Origin: Bacteroides nordii WAL 11050 = JCM 12987
GTDB lineage: Bacteria; Bacteroidota; Bacteroidia; Bacteroidales; Bacteroidaceae
Length of the DNA: 64,000 bases
Assembly: GCA_000613465.1 (NCBI GenBank)
Contig: BAJA01000007.1
Coordinates: 62,001-126,000, forward strand
Direction: 5' to 3'
A program made the position numbers and the translations under genes. Each line of letters begins with the position of its first letter. The stretch's first letter is position 1. The notes beneath the pieces are model-generated. The model was not told the origin of the DNA. It saw only the letters and a list, made by a program, of their open reading frames with translations, and ran no database searches. Shown here one piece after another: positions 8,316 through 18,302 of the stretch.

Positions 8316-10651
8316 TTACTTTCTTACCGTTCGTGCTTTTGGGGCAGATTGGGGTTCGGGCAATGGGTTATCATCCGGACCGGGAGTAGTAGTCAGCGTT
8401 GTAAAGCTACTGTAACCACTACTGTATGAGATACCATTCTTGTTTTTTGCATAAGCTCTTACATAATAATAGGTTGCTGCTTTTAATCCGGAAATCTTAG
8501 TAGAGAAGTTAGTAGCTACCTGTGCTTTTGCATAGTTCTTTTTCGCTTCATCTATTACCGGTTCCGAACTGTTTTCACTCCAGCAGAAACCTACTTCAGT
8601 GACACCGGCTCCTCCGTCATTCGAAATGTTAGCTGACATATCAGCTGTATTTGCAGTGATGTTCTCTGCCGAAGGATATCCTACGGCAGGGGTATAGGTA
8701 GCAATTGTAACGAAACGGACGGGAATACTGTAAGTGATCCCTTTTTCATTCTCTGCATATGCGCAAATATAATAAGGAGTAGCATGGTAAGATTTACTAT
8801 TTGAGTCTCAAAACGCCCGCCAGCATCAGAACCGGTACCCAATTCTTTCTTATCAAGACAGTTTTCCAGAGTTGGAGTAGCATTACTGGAATCCGACCAT
8901 ACAAAACCTTTTTTAAGGATACTCAATCCTCCGGTATTGGTGATGGTAGCCTGCACAGTAACATTATCATCATTAATAATACTCATTGTCAGGTCTTCCA
9001 CTTCCGGTGCACTGTTTAGTTGAGTGGTAAACTCTGTCACGGGACTATATGCCACTCCGTTTACGTTTTTGGCATAGGCTCGTACGTAGTACTTGATACC
9101 TTTATTCAGATTAGAGATCTGCTTGGTGTAGGTGGTCAGTTTGCCAACTTCAGTGATGTGATCGTTATCGTTTATGTTAGGTGCAGATACTTCGCTACTC
9201 CAACAAAAGCCGATTTCCTCTATATCTCTGCCTCCATCGGTAGTGACTTCTACTTTCACGGTGGCTACTGTTTCACCAATATTATTTATAACCGGTACAG
9301 CGAGAGTAGGAACGTGGGTTTGTACGGTATGGAATGATGTTGGATTACTGTAGAAATAGCCGTCGACTGTTCGGGCATAGGCAGTTACATAATAATTGGT
9401 ACCTTCTTGTAATCCGTTTATGGCTATGTGGATGTTATTTCCGCTACTCGTATCTTTTTTAGGCCCACCTTCCATATCTACACCCGGCTTGGTGGAGAAG
9501 ATGTCATAACAAATCCCTTTTTCCAGAATCTCCGTACCTTCGGGCACGGTAATAACGGCGGTTACTTCAGCTGATGATACAGTGATATTACTGATCTGTG
9601 GTACTGTTTCAAAACCCACTACCTGCAGATTTTGTGTGGTAAACTCTACCACCGGACTGTATCCTATGCCTTTATCATTTTCTGCATAAGCCCGGAGATA
9701 ATATTTCGTACCGGTATTCAAACCTTCCAGTAGTTTAGAAAAGTCGGCTGCTCCTAAAGCAACTTCTTCTTTCAGATTGTCTATGGTAGGAACCTGATTC
9801 TCGGCACTCCAACAGAAGCCACGTTTCAGTATCGGATAGGCTGCATCCGGCGTTACAGCGCGAGCAGTAGCCAGTGCTGTATAGGCTGAAATATCACCAA
9901 CCGGATTGCAGGTAACTGTTGGTACTTTCAATGCATCTGTAGTAATTTCGATACTTTCGGCACTGTATCCGGTTTTACCCGTTTTGTTTTTAGCATAAGA
10001 CCGTATCAGATAAGTGGTATTTGCCTTTAGATTGGTTAGTTCTACAGTGAAGGCTTCGGATGTAAAGCCTGATGACGCGTTCTTTACGATATCATATTCA
10101 GTGGGATCCACATTGTCCTCTTCTGTTTTTACCTTGTAAACTACTCCAAAATCTGTCAAGTCGCTACCACCATCATCGGTTACACCACTGGTCAGGATAG
10201 CTCCCGTTTCGCTTTTGCTTTCGGCTACAGGTACATTGAGAGTAGGTGCTTCACTGGCGAGTGTACTAAAGCTTATCACATTTCCTTTCACTTTGCTGTA
10301 TCCGGTACTGGCATAAATGCAGTAGTAATAAGTTTTTCCGATAGACAGGCCTTCCAGTGTTACAGTGTACTGGTTTTTGTCTTCGGCCTGGGCTTCTACC
10401 TCCTTTGCATTGTTCATCGAACTCGATTCGGCATAGAGAAATCCTATCTTGCATTTTCCCACGCTCTTTGGGTTTTCAATGGCCGAACCTGTCAGTACCG
10501 CATCATATCGCGTCAGTCCGGTAGCATTGTTTGTCACCAGTGTAGGCGCATATATCATCGGTTCCTCGTCCTTATCACATCCTGCCGGTAAAAGCAGGAT
10601 GAGGGTAAGGAGCAGGTACCTGATTATTTGTATCTGATGTTTTTGAATCAT
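8316..10651 (-). CDS. Surface lipoprotein with seven FN3-like modules (frameshift at ~8787)
   Basis: About 778 residues after repair. The signal peptide ends in a lipobox (LLPAGC), followed by acidic DKDEE, which resembles the Bacteroides surface-export signal. Seven modules of 85-110 residues follow, each with the pattern GFCWS...P.I ... L.gL...T.YY.RAYA.N.kG..YS...FTT. The tail is proline-rich and basic. The first frame derails after QIVNLT. One extra C (ACC ATG to ACC CAT) gives NLTHATPYYICAYAENEKG and joins the downstream frame beginning near MSANISNDGG. It is last of a tight four-gene unit, 12 bases after the LRR gene. It is a paralog of the 13928-16597 gene. Probable role is adhesion or a surface scaffold; ligand unknown. 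Confidence 0.82.
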
Positions 10652-10663
10652 GTTGATACTTCG

Positions 10664-13600
10664 TTATTTTTTTACCATTACTTTTTGTCCTTCAAGGAAG
10701 TAGATGCCCTCTGCCAGTCCGTTCACTTCGTTGCGGCCTTCCTGAGCTTCGATCACTCGTATGGTACGTCCGCTGGCATCATAAATAGGAATGGTGCGGA
10801 CAGCATTACTTTCGATATAGAGAATGCCGTTTGTGCTGTATGTCCGGGTGGCTTGGTCCGGGGTCAGGATCATGCTTCCGATACCGGTGATGCTGCCTCC
10901 ATCGCCACCAATGCTGTATAGCCGTGGAGCGGATGCAGGAGCGGCTTTGGTCTGTACATAGGCCTGGAAGGGGGCTACGTCGGCATAATTACGGATAAAT
11001 ACACTACCGGCGGGATAGTCTTTGTTACCATCAAAGTATGAACTTGTTTCATTTAAAGAATATACCTGTTCGCTTTTTTCAACTGTAGCATAAGTTGGTA
11101 CAAGACTGTAGTTGGCACCCTCTGACGATTGTAGGGCACTTTCGGTAGGAGCAAGTAGAACACCTGCGCCATTTTCTGCAGAGAAACGAACATTACCGGT
11201 AATATTATTGGCTTCCGGATAGGCCCGGTTGTTAGGCATACAAATGAGGTAAGGTTTATTGGCCTGTATTGAAGTGGCTGAGACATATCCGGTTGGAGTA
11301 AGTTCGTATAACCAGAATGGCAGGGCTGTGTCATCCGTTTCTAAAAGGGTATTGCCGAAAGGTGCCAGTGGGGTTCCGGTAGCGTCGGGTTCGGTAGAGT
11401 ACCGCGTATACGTAAATTGATCAACATCAAACGGTAATACGATGGTTTTCCAGCCAGCTGGTGAATTGTACCCACTCTCTGTATTGAAGTTTTTGTAGTA
11501 ATACACTTTCTTTGCTTTTAACTCTTTGGCAATGCTGAATTGGTTTCCATCTGTTTTGATCTCCATTTGGTCGGTAACACCTCCCCGGAAGATGTAGGTG
11601 AAATTGTATTCTGCATTGGATGCTACACTTCCATTTTCAGGAATGTAGAGGTAGGTCGCTGCAGAGAATACATTATAAGGAACTTCCCAACTGGGGTTCC
11701 ATACTACGGTATTTAAGTAGGATTTGTAGGATCCTTCAGATGAATTATAACACCGGAAAGCTCTTTCTCCAATCTCTGTTACGGTAGCCGGTATTTCAAT
11801 ATTATTGATAGAGGTACTTTCAAAAGCTCGTTCTCCTATCTTTTCCAGATGAGGAGGAAGAGTAATACTTTTCAGTTGAGTACATCCGTTAAAGGCCCAG
11901 TATTCTATTACTTTTAAGTTCTGTGGGAGTTGCATTGCATTGATTCCACTGTCACGAAATGCATGGCTCCCTATTTTTTCCAATTTAGATGGTAATTGAA
12001 TTGTTTTTAGTTTGGAACAGCTCCAAAACATGCTATTTGGTAATTCGGTCATATTGGTAGGGAGAGTAACTTTGGTAAGTTCGTTACAGTTATTAAAGCA
12101 ACGATCTTCTATGGTAGTTACTGTTTCGGGGATTGTGATTTCCTGAATACTACTGTATTGAAAAGCTCCCTCTTTTATGGTTGTTACACTTGCAGGGATA
12201 TTAAAAGTGGCAATTTTACATCCATAAAATGCATTTTCCGCAATTTCTGTAGGTTCTGCACCTTCTGCAAAATGAATGTTAGTGATATTACTGTTTCCAA
12301 GTCCACTGATACGTGTAATGGTTTTAGGAAATGTAATACTGGTGAGGGGGGTATTTTCAAAAGCATTTTCCCCAATTTCTCGTATACCATTGTTAATTGT
12401 TACTTCTGTGAGTCCAGAATTGGCGAATACGGAACTGTAAAATGAAGTAATGGTTCCGGGAATCGTTATTTTAGTGAGTTGTGTACATCCTTTAAAAGCT
12501 TGATGTCCAAGTTCTGTAAGTGCTCCCGGGAGAGTGACTTCTTTTAATGATGTACAATTACTAAAGGCATCTTGAGGGATAGAGGTTAAAGAAGTAGGCA
12601 GATTGATGTTTTCCAGAGCAGAACAACCTGTAAATACAAAATTTTCCATTTGGAAAGCAGTGTTATTTTTAGGGAGAGTTACATGTGTCAGTTGTGTACA
12701 GTATGCGAAAGCATAACGTCCTAACTTTTTAACAGATTCCGGTAAATGAATTTCAGTAATAGAGGACCCTTGAAAAGCTTCCTCTTTAATTTCTTCAAGT
12801 TTTGATGAGGCGGAGATATTGACTGTTTTTAACGAGTTACATCCGATGAAATTTCGTCTATCAATTCCAATTACATTATCCGGTATAGTAATACTTTTTA
12901 GGTTGCTACAGCCATTGAAGTCGGGCAACCATCCTGTTAATCCAGAGGGGAGTGTAATTGATTCCAATTGTGTACAGCTCCCCAAAGAACCTACTTCAGT
13001 TACACTTTCGGGGATAACCAATGATTTCAATGAGCTACAACCGTACATATTTCCTAATTGAGTTAATCCATTTGGAAGTTCTAATTCTAAAAGACCACTA
13101 CATCCATTGAAAGCGCTGTTTATTACTTTTAGTGTAGTGGGCAATGTAATATGCTTAATAGAAGTTGCACCGGAAAACATATATGAATACAATAAGGTAA
13201 GACCTTCCGGCAAGATGACTTCTTCCAGATTAGTACAGTCAGCAAAGTTGCTACCACTATTATATTGACTGGCGAAAGTACATCCATCATAGGTGAAACT
13301 ATCTGTTAGTGTACTTGGTAAGGAGGCTTTTTTTAATGATTGACAGCCCTTGAAAGTATATTGCCCCATTATTTTGACTCCTTCCGGAATAATGATTTCT
13401 TTCAAACGACTGCATGCATCGAATGAGTATTCTCCGATCCATAGCAATGTACTTGGAAGTGTAACGGTTTCCAATGACGGACAGTTGGATACGCTATATC
13501 CGCTCCATGTAGAATAAGATCCGTCTTTAGTATAACTTCCTAACCCTACAACGTTCTTAGGAAATTTTAAATCTATCAGATTGACCATTCCCCGAAACAT

Positions 13601-13915
13601 ATAGCTGCCAACTATATTATTCTGAGTCATATAATCCTGTCCATTATATGAGGTATATGGAGTACCTCCTTCTACAATGGTTGCATTGGTCAGATCGAGT
13701 CTTTCCAGATTTCCTGCGGTAGTACGTATTAATGCAATGTCTGTACCGTTCAGTGGGCCGCTGATAATAAGTTCTGTAACGGTTTGTGTCTCTTCAGAAG
13801 ACAGATACGATGAGAGCGTTCCTGCTGTTGTTACTGTTATTGTTTTGGCTTGTACGCCTATGCTGAGGCTGAATGCAGCTACAAGCATGATAAAATAGAT
13901 ACTGATTCGTTTCAT
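10664..13915 (-). CDS. BspA-like leucine-rich repeat surface protein
   Basis: 1083 residues. Signal peptide (MLVAAFSLSIGVQA). From about residue 95 to 720 there are some 25 LRR_5/BspA repeats of 22-24 residues (pattern LE.ItLP..lt.Ig..aF.gCs.Lk.I.iP). A non-repeat region follows (WKTIVLPFDVDQF), found in other Bacteroides surface proteins. The C-terminal ~70 residues (YSTNGILYIES...IYDASGRTIRV...GIYFLEGQKVMVKK) resemble a type IX sorting domain. It sits between two related FN3-like lipoproteins, 12 bases from each. BspA proteins elsewhere bind host matrix proteins; that function is only inferred here. Confidence 0.88.
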   Translation of the reverse strand: MKRISIYFIMLVAAFSLSIGVQAKTITVTTAGTLSSYLSSEETQTVTELIISGPLNGTDIALIRTTAGNLERLDLTNATIVEGGTPYTSYNGQDYMTQNNIVGSYMFRGMVNLIDLKFPKNVVGLGSYTKDGSYSTWSGYSVSNCPSLETVTLPSTLLWIGEYSFDACSRLKEIIIPEGVKIMGQYTFKGCQSLKKASLPSTLTDSFTYDGCTFASQYNSGSNFADCTNLEEVILPEGLTLLYSYMFSGATSIKHITLPTTLKVINSAFNGCSGLLELELPNGLTQLGNMYGCSSLKSLVIPESVTEVGSLGSCTQLESITLPSGLTGWLPDFNGCSNLKSITIPDNVIGIDRRNFIGCNSLKTVNISASSKLEEIKEEAFQGSSITEIHLPESVKKLGRYAFAYCTQLTHVTLPKNNTAFQMENFVFTGCSALENINLPTSLTSIPQDAFSNCTSLKEVTLPGALTELGHQAFKGCTQLTKITIPGTITSFYSSVFANSGLTEVTINNGIREIGENAFENTPLTSITFPKTITRISGLGNSNITNIHFAEGAEPTEIAENAFYGCKIATFNIPASVTTIKEGAFQYSSIQEITIPETVTTIEDRCFNNCNELTKVTLPTNMTELPNSMFWSCSKLKTIQLPSKLEKIGSHAFRDSGINAMQLPQNLKVIEYWAFNGCTQLKSITLPPHLEKIGERAFESTSINNIEIPATVTEIGERAFRCYNSSEGSYKSYLNTVVWNPSWEVPYNVFSAATYLYIPENGSVASNAEYNFTYIFRGGVTDQMEIKTDGNQFSIAKELKAKKVYYYKNFNTESGYNSPAGWKTIVLPFDVDQFTYTRYSTEPDATGTPLAPFGNTLLETDDTALPFWLYELTPTGYVSATSIQANKPYLICMPNNRAYPEANNITGNVRFSAENGAGVLLAPTESALQSSEGANYSLVPTYATVEKSEQVYSLNETSSYFDGNKDYPAGSVFIRNYADVAPFQAYVQTKAAPASAPRLYSIGGDGGSITGIGSMILTPDQATRTYSTNGILYIESNAVRTIPIYDASGRTIRVIEAQEGRNEVNGLAEGIYFLEGQKVMVKK

Positions 13916-13927
13916 ATCTGGATATTT

Positions 13928-16597
13928 TTATTTGTTATCAATTGGTTCCGGTGTGGGATTATCTCCTTCTCCGGGTTCTACTTTGTCTCCCGGTTCGGTA
14001 GTCAGCCAGGCTGTGTTACTATATCCTGTACCTACATCGTTGGTGGCATAGGAGCGTATATAGTAAGTAGTGCCCGGTGTCAGTCCGGTGAGAACAGTTT
14101 TCAGTTCTCCTCCTGGAGTGATGGATACATTGGTACATCCTGCTTTCCCTATTTCAGGATTTTGTTCGGTAGCACTCCAAATAAAGCCTTGGGCTGTAAC
14201 TGCTGCACTCCCTTTGTCACTAATACCGGAAGTAATAACTAATTTTGTAGGGAATGTTCCCGAATTATACACACCGTTCATTGATGGTTTTTTACCAAGA
14301 ATTGGATCATCTGGTGTAGGGTTATCGCCCGGTTGGGGAGGTAATGCAGTAGTCGTTATATCACCAAAGGGAATATAACTAACTCCATTCCGGTCTTTAT
14401 TCTTGGCATACGCAGCTACGCTGTAAGAGGTACTATGTGTAAGTCCTGTAGCTGTTGCGGTGAAGGTATTTCCTGTCATTATCCCTTTAACATGATTCCC
14501 TTTAATGTTCGGAGTTTCACCGGCAGGTGCCCAGCAGATACCATAATCGGTAACGGTAGCTCCTCCGTCATTGGCAATAACAGCACTAATGGTGATCCGA
14601 TCGAATTTGACTAATTCTCTTTTTCCTTCTGTCAAAGTAGGTGCATAGGTTTGTCCTGTCATAAAGTTGATGGGCTGACTATATCCGGCTTCCTGCACTT
14701 TATTGTTTTTGGCATATGCACGTACTATATAGGAGGTGCTGGGATTCAGTTCGTTTAATAATGCTTCAAAACTATCTGCACTTCCTGATGCGACGGCTTT
14801 ACCTGTATTGTTTTCCAGGGTAGGTGTTATTCCATTATTACTCCATACAAACCCTCGCTCGGTAATGGTTAAACCGCTTCCTCCCGCATCGGAAACGAAT
14901 GCTTTGGCTTTGGCATTATCGTCCTGAATGTTCATTACTGTCAAACTACTCACTTTGGGTGCCGTATTTGCTGCAGTCAGTAGAGTGGCAGGTGCGCTGC
15001 AATATCCGATTCCTTTACTGTTACGCGCAAAGGCTTTCACATAATATCTCTGCCCGCCGGTCAGTCCGGTAAGATTAACCGTTATTTTACCAAGATCTGC
15101 ACTCTCGGATAAAGCCGTTTGTACATTTGCCCCTCCTTGTTCCGGGTTTTGATTGGTCAGACTATAGTAGATTCCCCGTTCCTGCACTTCACTTCCCCCA
15201 TTAGAAATGATAACGGCAGTGATGGTTGCCGAAGTTTCCGTGACATTCTTGAAGACAGGATTACCAATCTCGGGCACAAGTAATGCACTGGTAGTGAATT
15301 CTACTTCATTACTGTAGAATGTGTCATCGCGTGTAGTGGCATAAGCACGGGCATAGTAAGTGACGCCTTCTTCCAATGCGGTAAGTCTGGTTTGCATTTG
15401 GTTACTTTCTCCGTTGAAAGGTTGCGGATTATCTGCCTTGGTAGGGTTATGTTCCTTACTATAGCAGAATCCTTTTTCTCTGATTTCTGCACCTATTCCC
15501 GTTGCTACCAGAGCCGAGAGTACCGCCGATTCGGAAGTAATATCCGATACAATCATTTTCGTCAGTGAAGCAGTCTGCTCTTCGACAGTGGTAAATTCTA
15601 TCGGAGAACTGTAACCGGTTCCTTTTTCATTGGTAGCATAGGCGCGGAGGTAGTATTTCGTTTTGGAATTCAATCCGGTCACTACCTTGGTAAAGGTACT
15701 GGTTGCATCAGCTGTTACCTGATTTTGCCCGTTTTCAATCACTACAGGCAGACGATTTTCCGCACTCCAGCAAAAGCCGCGTTCTTGAACCGGATACCCC
15801 CGTTCGTCAGTGACGGTTCCTGTTACCTCCAGTGTATAGGAAGTCAGTTTATCCGGATTGGGCGAAGCGATTGTAACAATAGGGGTCATTAGTTCATCCG
15901 TTTTCAATGTAATGACCTGACTATATCCGGTTCCGGTTTTATTGGTGGCATATGCCCGTATGGCATAGGTTGTATTGGATTGCAGATTGATAGCAGTACC
16001 AGTGAAAGGATCCTCTTTTCCACGTGTTGCCGTGAGGGAACCCAATACTACGTTATCGCTCTTGGTCGGGTCGGGGTCGCCTTCAATATATATTTTATAA
16101 GCAAACCCACGAATGGTCGGAGTATCGTCACCGTCATCGGTCACCTGGCTACTAAGTGTCAGGGTAGTCTCATCTTTACTGATAACGGTTGGTACGCTTA
16201 CAATAGGAGCAATGCTTTCTTCTGTAGTGAATGACTGTACCGGGCCTTTTACCAGTGTATTGCCGCTTTTAGCATAAATACAAAAGTAATACTGGGTACC
16301 CGGTTTTAATCCTGTAGCTGTTGCCCGGTATTGATTACTGCCGTCAGATTCTTCTGTGCCAACAAAGGATTCTGCATCGGCCATGTTGTCTGAGGTGGCA
16401 ACCATAAAGCCGATATCGCATTTCACGATGCTGGACGGATGGGGGATGGCTGCTCCTGAAAGAACGGCTTGCACCCTTGTCATTTCCGTCACGCTACCAC
16501 TGGCAAGCGTAGGCGGATATGCCAACGGCTCGTTGTCTTCTTCGCAGCCTGACAAGAGTAGCACCCCACACATTATTATATATAGGAATTTCTTCAT
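13928..16597 (-). CDS. Surface lipoprotein with eight FN3-like modules
   Basis: 889 residues. N-terminus MKKFLYIIMCGVLLLSGCEEDNEP gives a lipobox (LLSGC) plus acidic residues, which predicts surface anchoring. Eight tandem modules share ERGFCWS/ eL..tTkYYLRAYATN.kGtGYS / FTT elements, and the C-terminus is a Pro/Gly/Asp-rich tail. The N-terminal module (PPTLASGSVTEMTRVQAVLSGAAI) aligns with that of the 8316-10651 protein, so the two arose by duplication. It starts 19 bases after the PEGA gene stop and ends 12 bases before the LRR gene. No enzyme motif is seen. Confidence 0.87.
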   Translation of the reverse strand: MKKFLYIIMCGVLLLSGCEEDNEPLAYPPTLASGSVTEMTRVQAVLSGAAIPHPSSIVKCDIGFMVATSDNMADAESFVGTEESDGSNQYRATATGLKPGTQYYFCIYAKSGNTLVKGPVQSFTTEESIAPIVSVPTVISKDETTLTLSSQVTDDGDDTPTIRGFAYKIYIEGDPDPTKSDNVVLGSLTATRGKEDPFTGTAINLQSNTTYAIRAYATNKTGTGYSQVITLKTDELMTPIVTIASPNPDKLTSYTLEVTGTVTDERGYPVQERGFCWSAENRLPVVIENGQNQVTADATSTFTKVVTGLNSKTKYYLRAYATNEKGTGYSSPIEFTTVEEQTASLTKMIVSDITSESAVLSALVATGIGAEIREKGFCYSKEHNPTKADNPQPFNGESNQMQTRLTALEEGVTYYARAYATTRDDTFYSNEVEFTTSALLVPEIGNPVFKNVTETSATITAVIISNGGSEVQERGIYYSLTNQNPEQGGANVQTALSESADLGKITVNLTGLTGGQRYYVKAFARNSKGIGYCSAPATLLTAANTAPKVSSLTVMNIQDDNAKAKAFVSDAGGSGLTITERGFVWSNNGITPTLENNTGKAVASGSADSFEALLNELNPSTSYIVRAYAKNNKVQEAGYSQPINFMTGQTYAPTLTEGKRELVKFDRITISAVIANDGGATVTDYGICWAPAGETPNIKGNHVKGIMTGNTFTATATGLTHSTSYSVAAYAKNKDRNGVSYIPFGDITTTALPPQPGDNPTPDDPILGKKPSMNGVYNSGTFPTKLVITSGISDKGSAAVTAQGFIWSATEQNPEIGKAGCTNVSITPGGELKTVLTGLTPGTTYYIRSYATNDVGTGYSNTAWLTTEPGDKVEPGEGDNPTPEPIDNK

Positions 16598-16616
16598 CTC
16601 ATTTTACGTTTTGGGG

Positions 16617-17999
16617 TTAGAATATCATACCGATACCGGCACTTATTTCGTGATATTTGGCATTTACTGTGTGATACCCCGCAGAGATCAGGAATTTGTT
16701 GAAACGCAGAATACCACCTAACTCGAAGGCTACTCCGGTGGGAGATTTACTTGTATCCTTTACCTGTATCCCCTCAAGGCTTTTTCCACTTTCATCCTCA
16801 GCCCGTTCATCCAGTTCATAAGATAGAGTACGGCTGCCGTATCCGGCTCCTGCATAAAGGTAGATCGTCTTGTTGAGGCGACGGAAATATCCGGCGGTAA
16901 CTGACATACGCGATTGGTGGGTGACTCCTTCTTTATAGAACGGAGGTATACTTCCGTCACCTATTGTGCCATTTTCGTTGCATTCCAAGTCGCTCCCTGC
17001 CGAACTAAAGTCGCTACGGAAACCGATGTAGAAGCCGTTCTTGTTTTTACCAAATCCTAACATAGCGCCAAAGGTAGTAGAGTTCGGGTTGTATCCGGCC
17101 TGCAGCAAGACAAGTGTATTCATTGGGATTTTTGGCTTGATAGTAGATATCATCCGGAAAGTGGGACGTACCGTTTCGCCCGCAGCTACAGTCAGTACAG
17201 TGTCTATAGGGAAATAAGTTTCCTTTTCGATGCGTACTTTATACTCTTTGATAGCCATGCGATCACTGCGGTAAGGGGTTGTACCTACGAGAACTGTGTC
17301 TATGTAAACTTTGGCATCCTGTTCGGGCAGGGAGAATATCTCCATATAGCCGAACTTGGGTTTCAGCACTACACTTTTGGTTACCGGGCTGCTCCCTAAG
17401 GAAATAACACCTGCTTCGGGTTGGTACATCGGAGCTTCTACACGATACGTATGATCTCCTTTGGGCATGGTAGCGTTGAACAGACCATTCTCAACCGGCA
17501 CCTGTTCATCGTCAATATAAATATTGGCGGTAGCAGGTTCGGGGCGTACTACGATGAGCTGCATGTTGTTTTCAACTACAGGCTTATCTTCCCGATCACC
17601 GGTGTTGAGCACCATTTCGTATACGGTGGCTTTTTCGATGATGTCCGGATAGAAGTAGTTTCGCATAATACCGAGTTCGTCATGTAAAATGGAGATACGG
17701 CGGGCACCTCGTGGGACGTACAACCAGATTTCTCCTGTTTTGTTTTCACGTGCCGTGATTCCCAGGGCGTCCGGTTCAAACATAAGGTCTTTTACATTGG
17801 TCACGATACGGATAAGTGCACAGACTTCACCGTTTTGGTCCCGTTTGGGAGCTGTGACGCGGGCAGTAATGTCGCTTTCCATACGTTGGAAAGATGCTAC
17901 GTTGATTTTTCCTTGTTGCGCAAGCACAGGGATGGCCGGGCAAATAAATAGAAGAATGGTAAATAGTAGCAACAGACGTTTAGTAGTGCTATTTGACAT
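16617..17999 (-). CDS. PEGA-domain outer-surface protein
   Basis: 460 residues with a cleavable signal peptide (LLFICPAIPVLAQ). Residues about 45-145 form a conserved beta-rich domain. Two PEGA-like repeats follow: one around ANIYIDDEQVPVENG and one around AKVYIDTVLVGTTPY. The last ~150 residues (GYNPNSTTFGAMLGFGKNKNGFYIGFRS ... GYHTVNAKYHEISAGIGMIF) have the alternating pattern of a small outer-membrane beta-barrel. It heads the four-gene unit PEGA, lipoprotein, LRR, lipoprotein. A -7-like TATATTTG lies upstream on the minus strand (18045-18038). Probable role is a membrane-linked base for the cluster; inferred from context only. Confidence 0.75.
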   Translation of the reverse strand: MSNSTTKRLLLLFTILLFICPAIPVLAQQGKINVASFQRMESDITARVTAPKRDQNGEVCALIRIVTNVKDLMFEPDALGITARENKTGEIWLYVPRGARRISILHDELGIMRNYFYPDIIEKATVYEMVLNTGDREDKPVVENNMQLIVVRPEPATANIYIDDEQVPVENGLFNATMPKGDHTYRVEAPMYQPEAGVISLGSSPVTKSVVLKPKFGYMEIFSLPEQDAKVYIDTVLVGTTPYRSDRMAIKEYKVRIEKETYFPIDTVLTVAAGETVRPTFRMISTIKPKIPMNTLVLLQAGYNPNSTTFGAMLGFGKNKNGFYIGFRSDFSSAGSDLECNENGTIGDGSIPPFYKEGVTHQSRMSVTAGYFRRLNKTIYLYAGAGYGSRTLSYELDERAEDESGKSLEGIQVKDTSKSPTGVAFELGGILRFNKFLISAGYHTVNAKYHEISAGIGMIF

Positions 18000-18208
18000 G
18001 TTTGTTTCTGTAATTTAGGATTAATGTATTTTTCGAACAAATATAATTAATGTTTATAAATGAACCTCTTTTTATCAAATAAAATGATCGGATAAGTTTG
18101 ATTTTTAACTTATATGTAGTCGTTTTGTAACGGTTTTCCGTGACAAAACTTTTCTAGTGCGATGGCTATCGGTGAAATTGATTTCTTGCTGTACGGTTTT
18201 GAATGTAT

Positions 18209-18300
18209 TTCACCACAGAGGACACAGAGGGCACAGAGTTTTAAATCTTTTAAAATCAATTAGACAATTACTCTGTGCCCTCTATGTCCTCTGTGGTGAA
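18209..18300. repeat. 30-bp inverted repeat (CACAGAGGACACAGAG type)
   Basis: The arm at 18209-18238 and the arm at 18271-18300 are reverse complements except at one position, around a 32-base loop. It lies 2 bases past the stop of the LPP20-like gene and upstream of the PEGA promoter. It could end the upstream transcript. The low-complexity CACAGAG wording recalls dispersed intergenic repeats seen in many genomes (from memory). Confidence 0.85.
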
Positions 18301-18302
18301 AA

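Noticed and set aside
11700..13500. DNA tandem repeats within the LRR gene
   Set aside because: They follow the codon repeats of BspA leucine-rich units and need no separate explanation.
18209..18300. Invertible promoter (phase-variation switch)
   Set aside because: The loop is only 32 bases, holds no recognisable promoter, and no site-specific recombinase gene is in the window.
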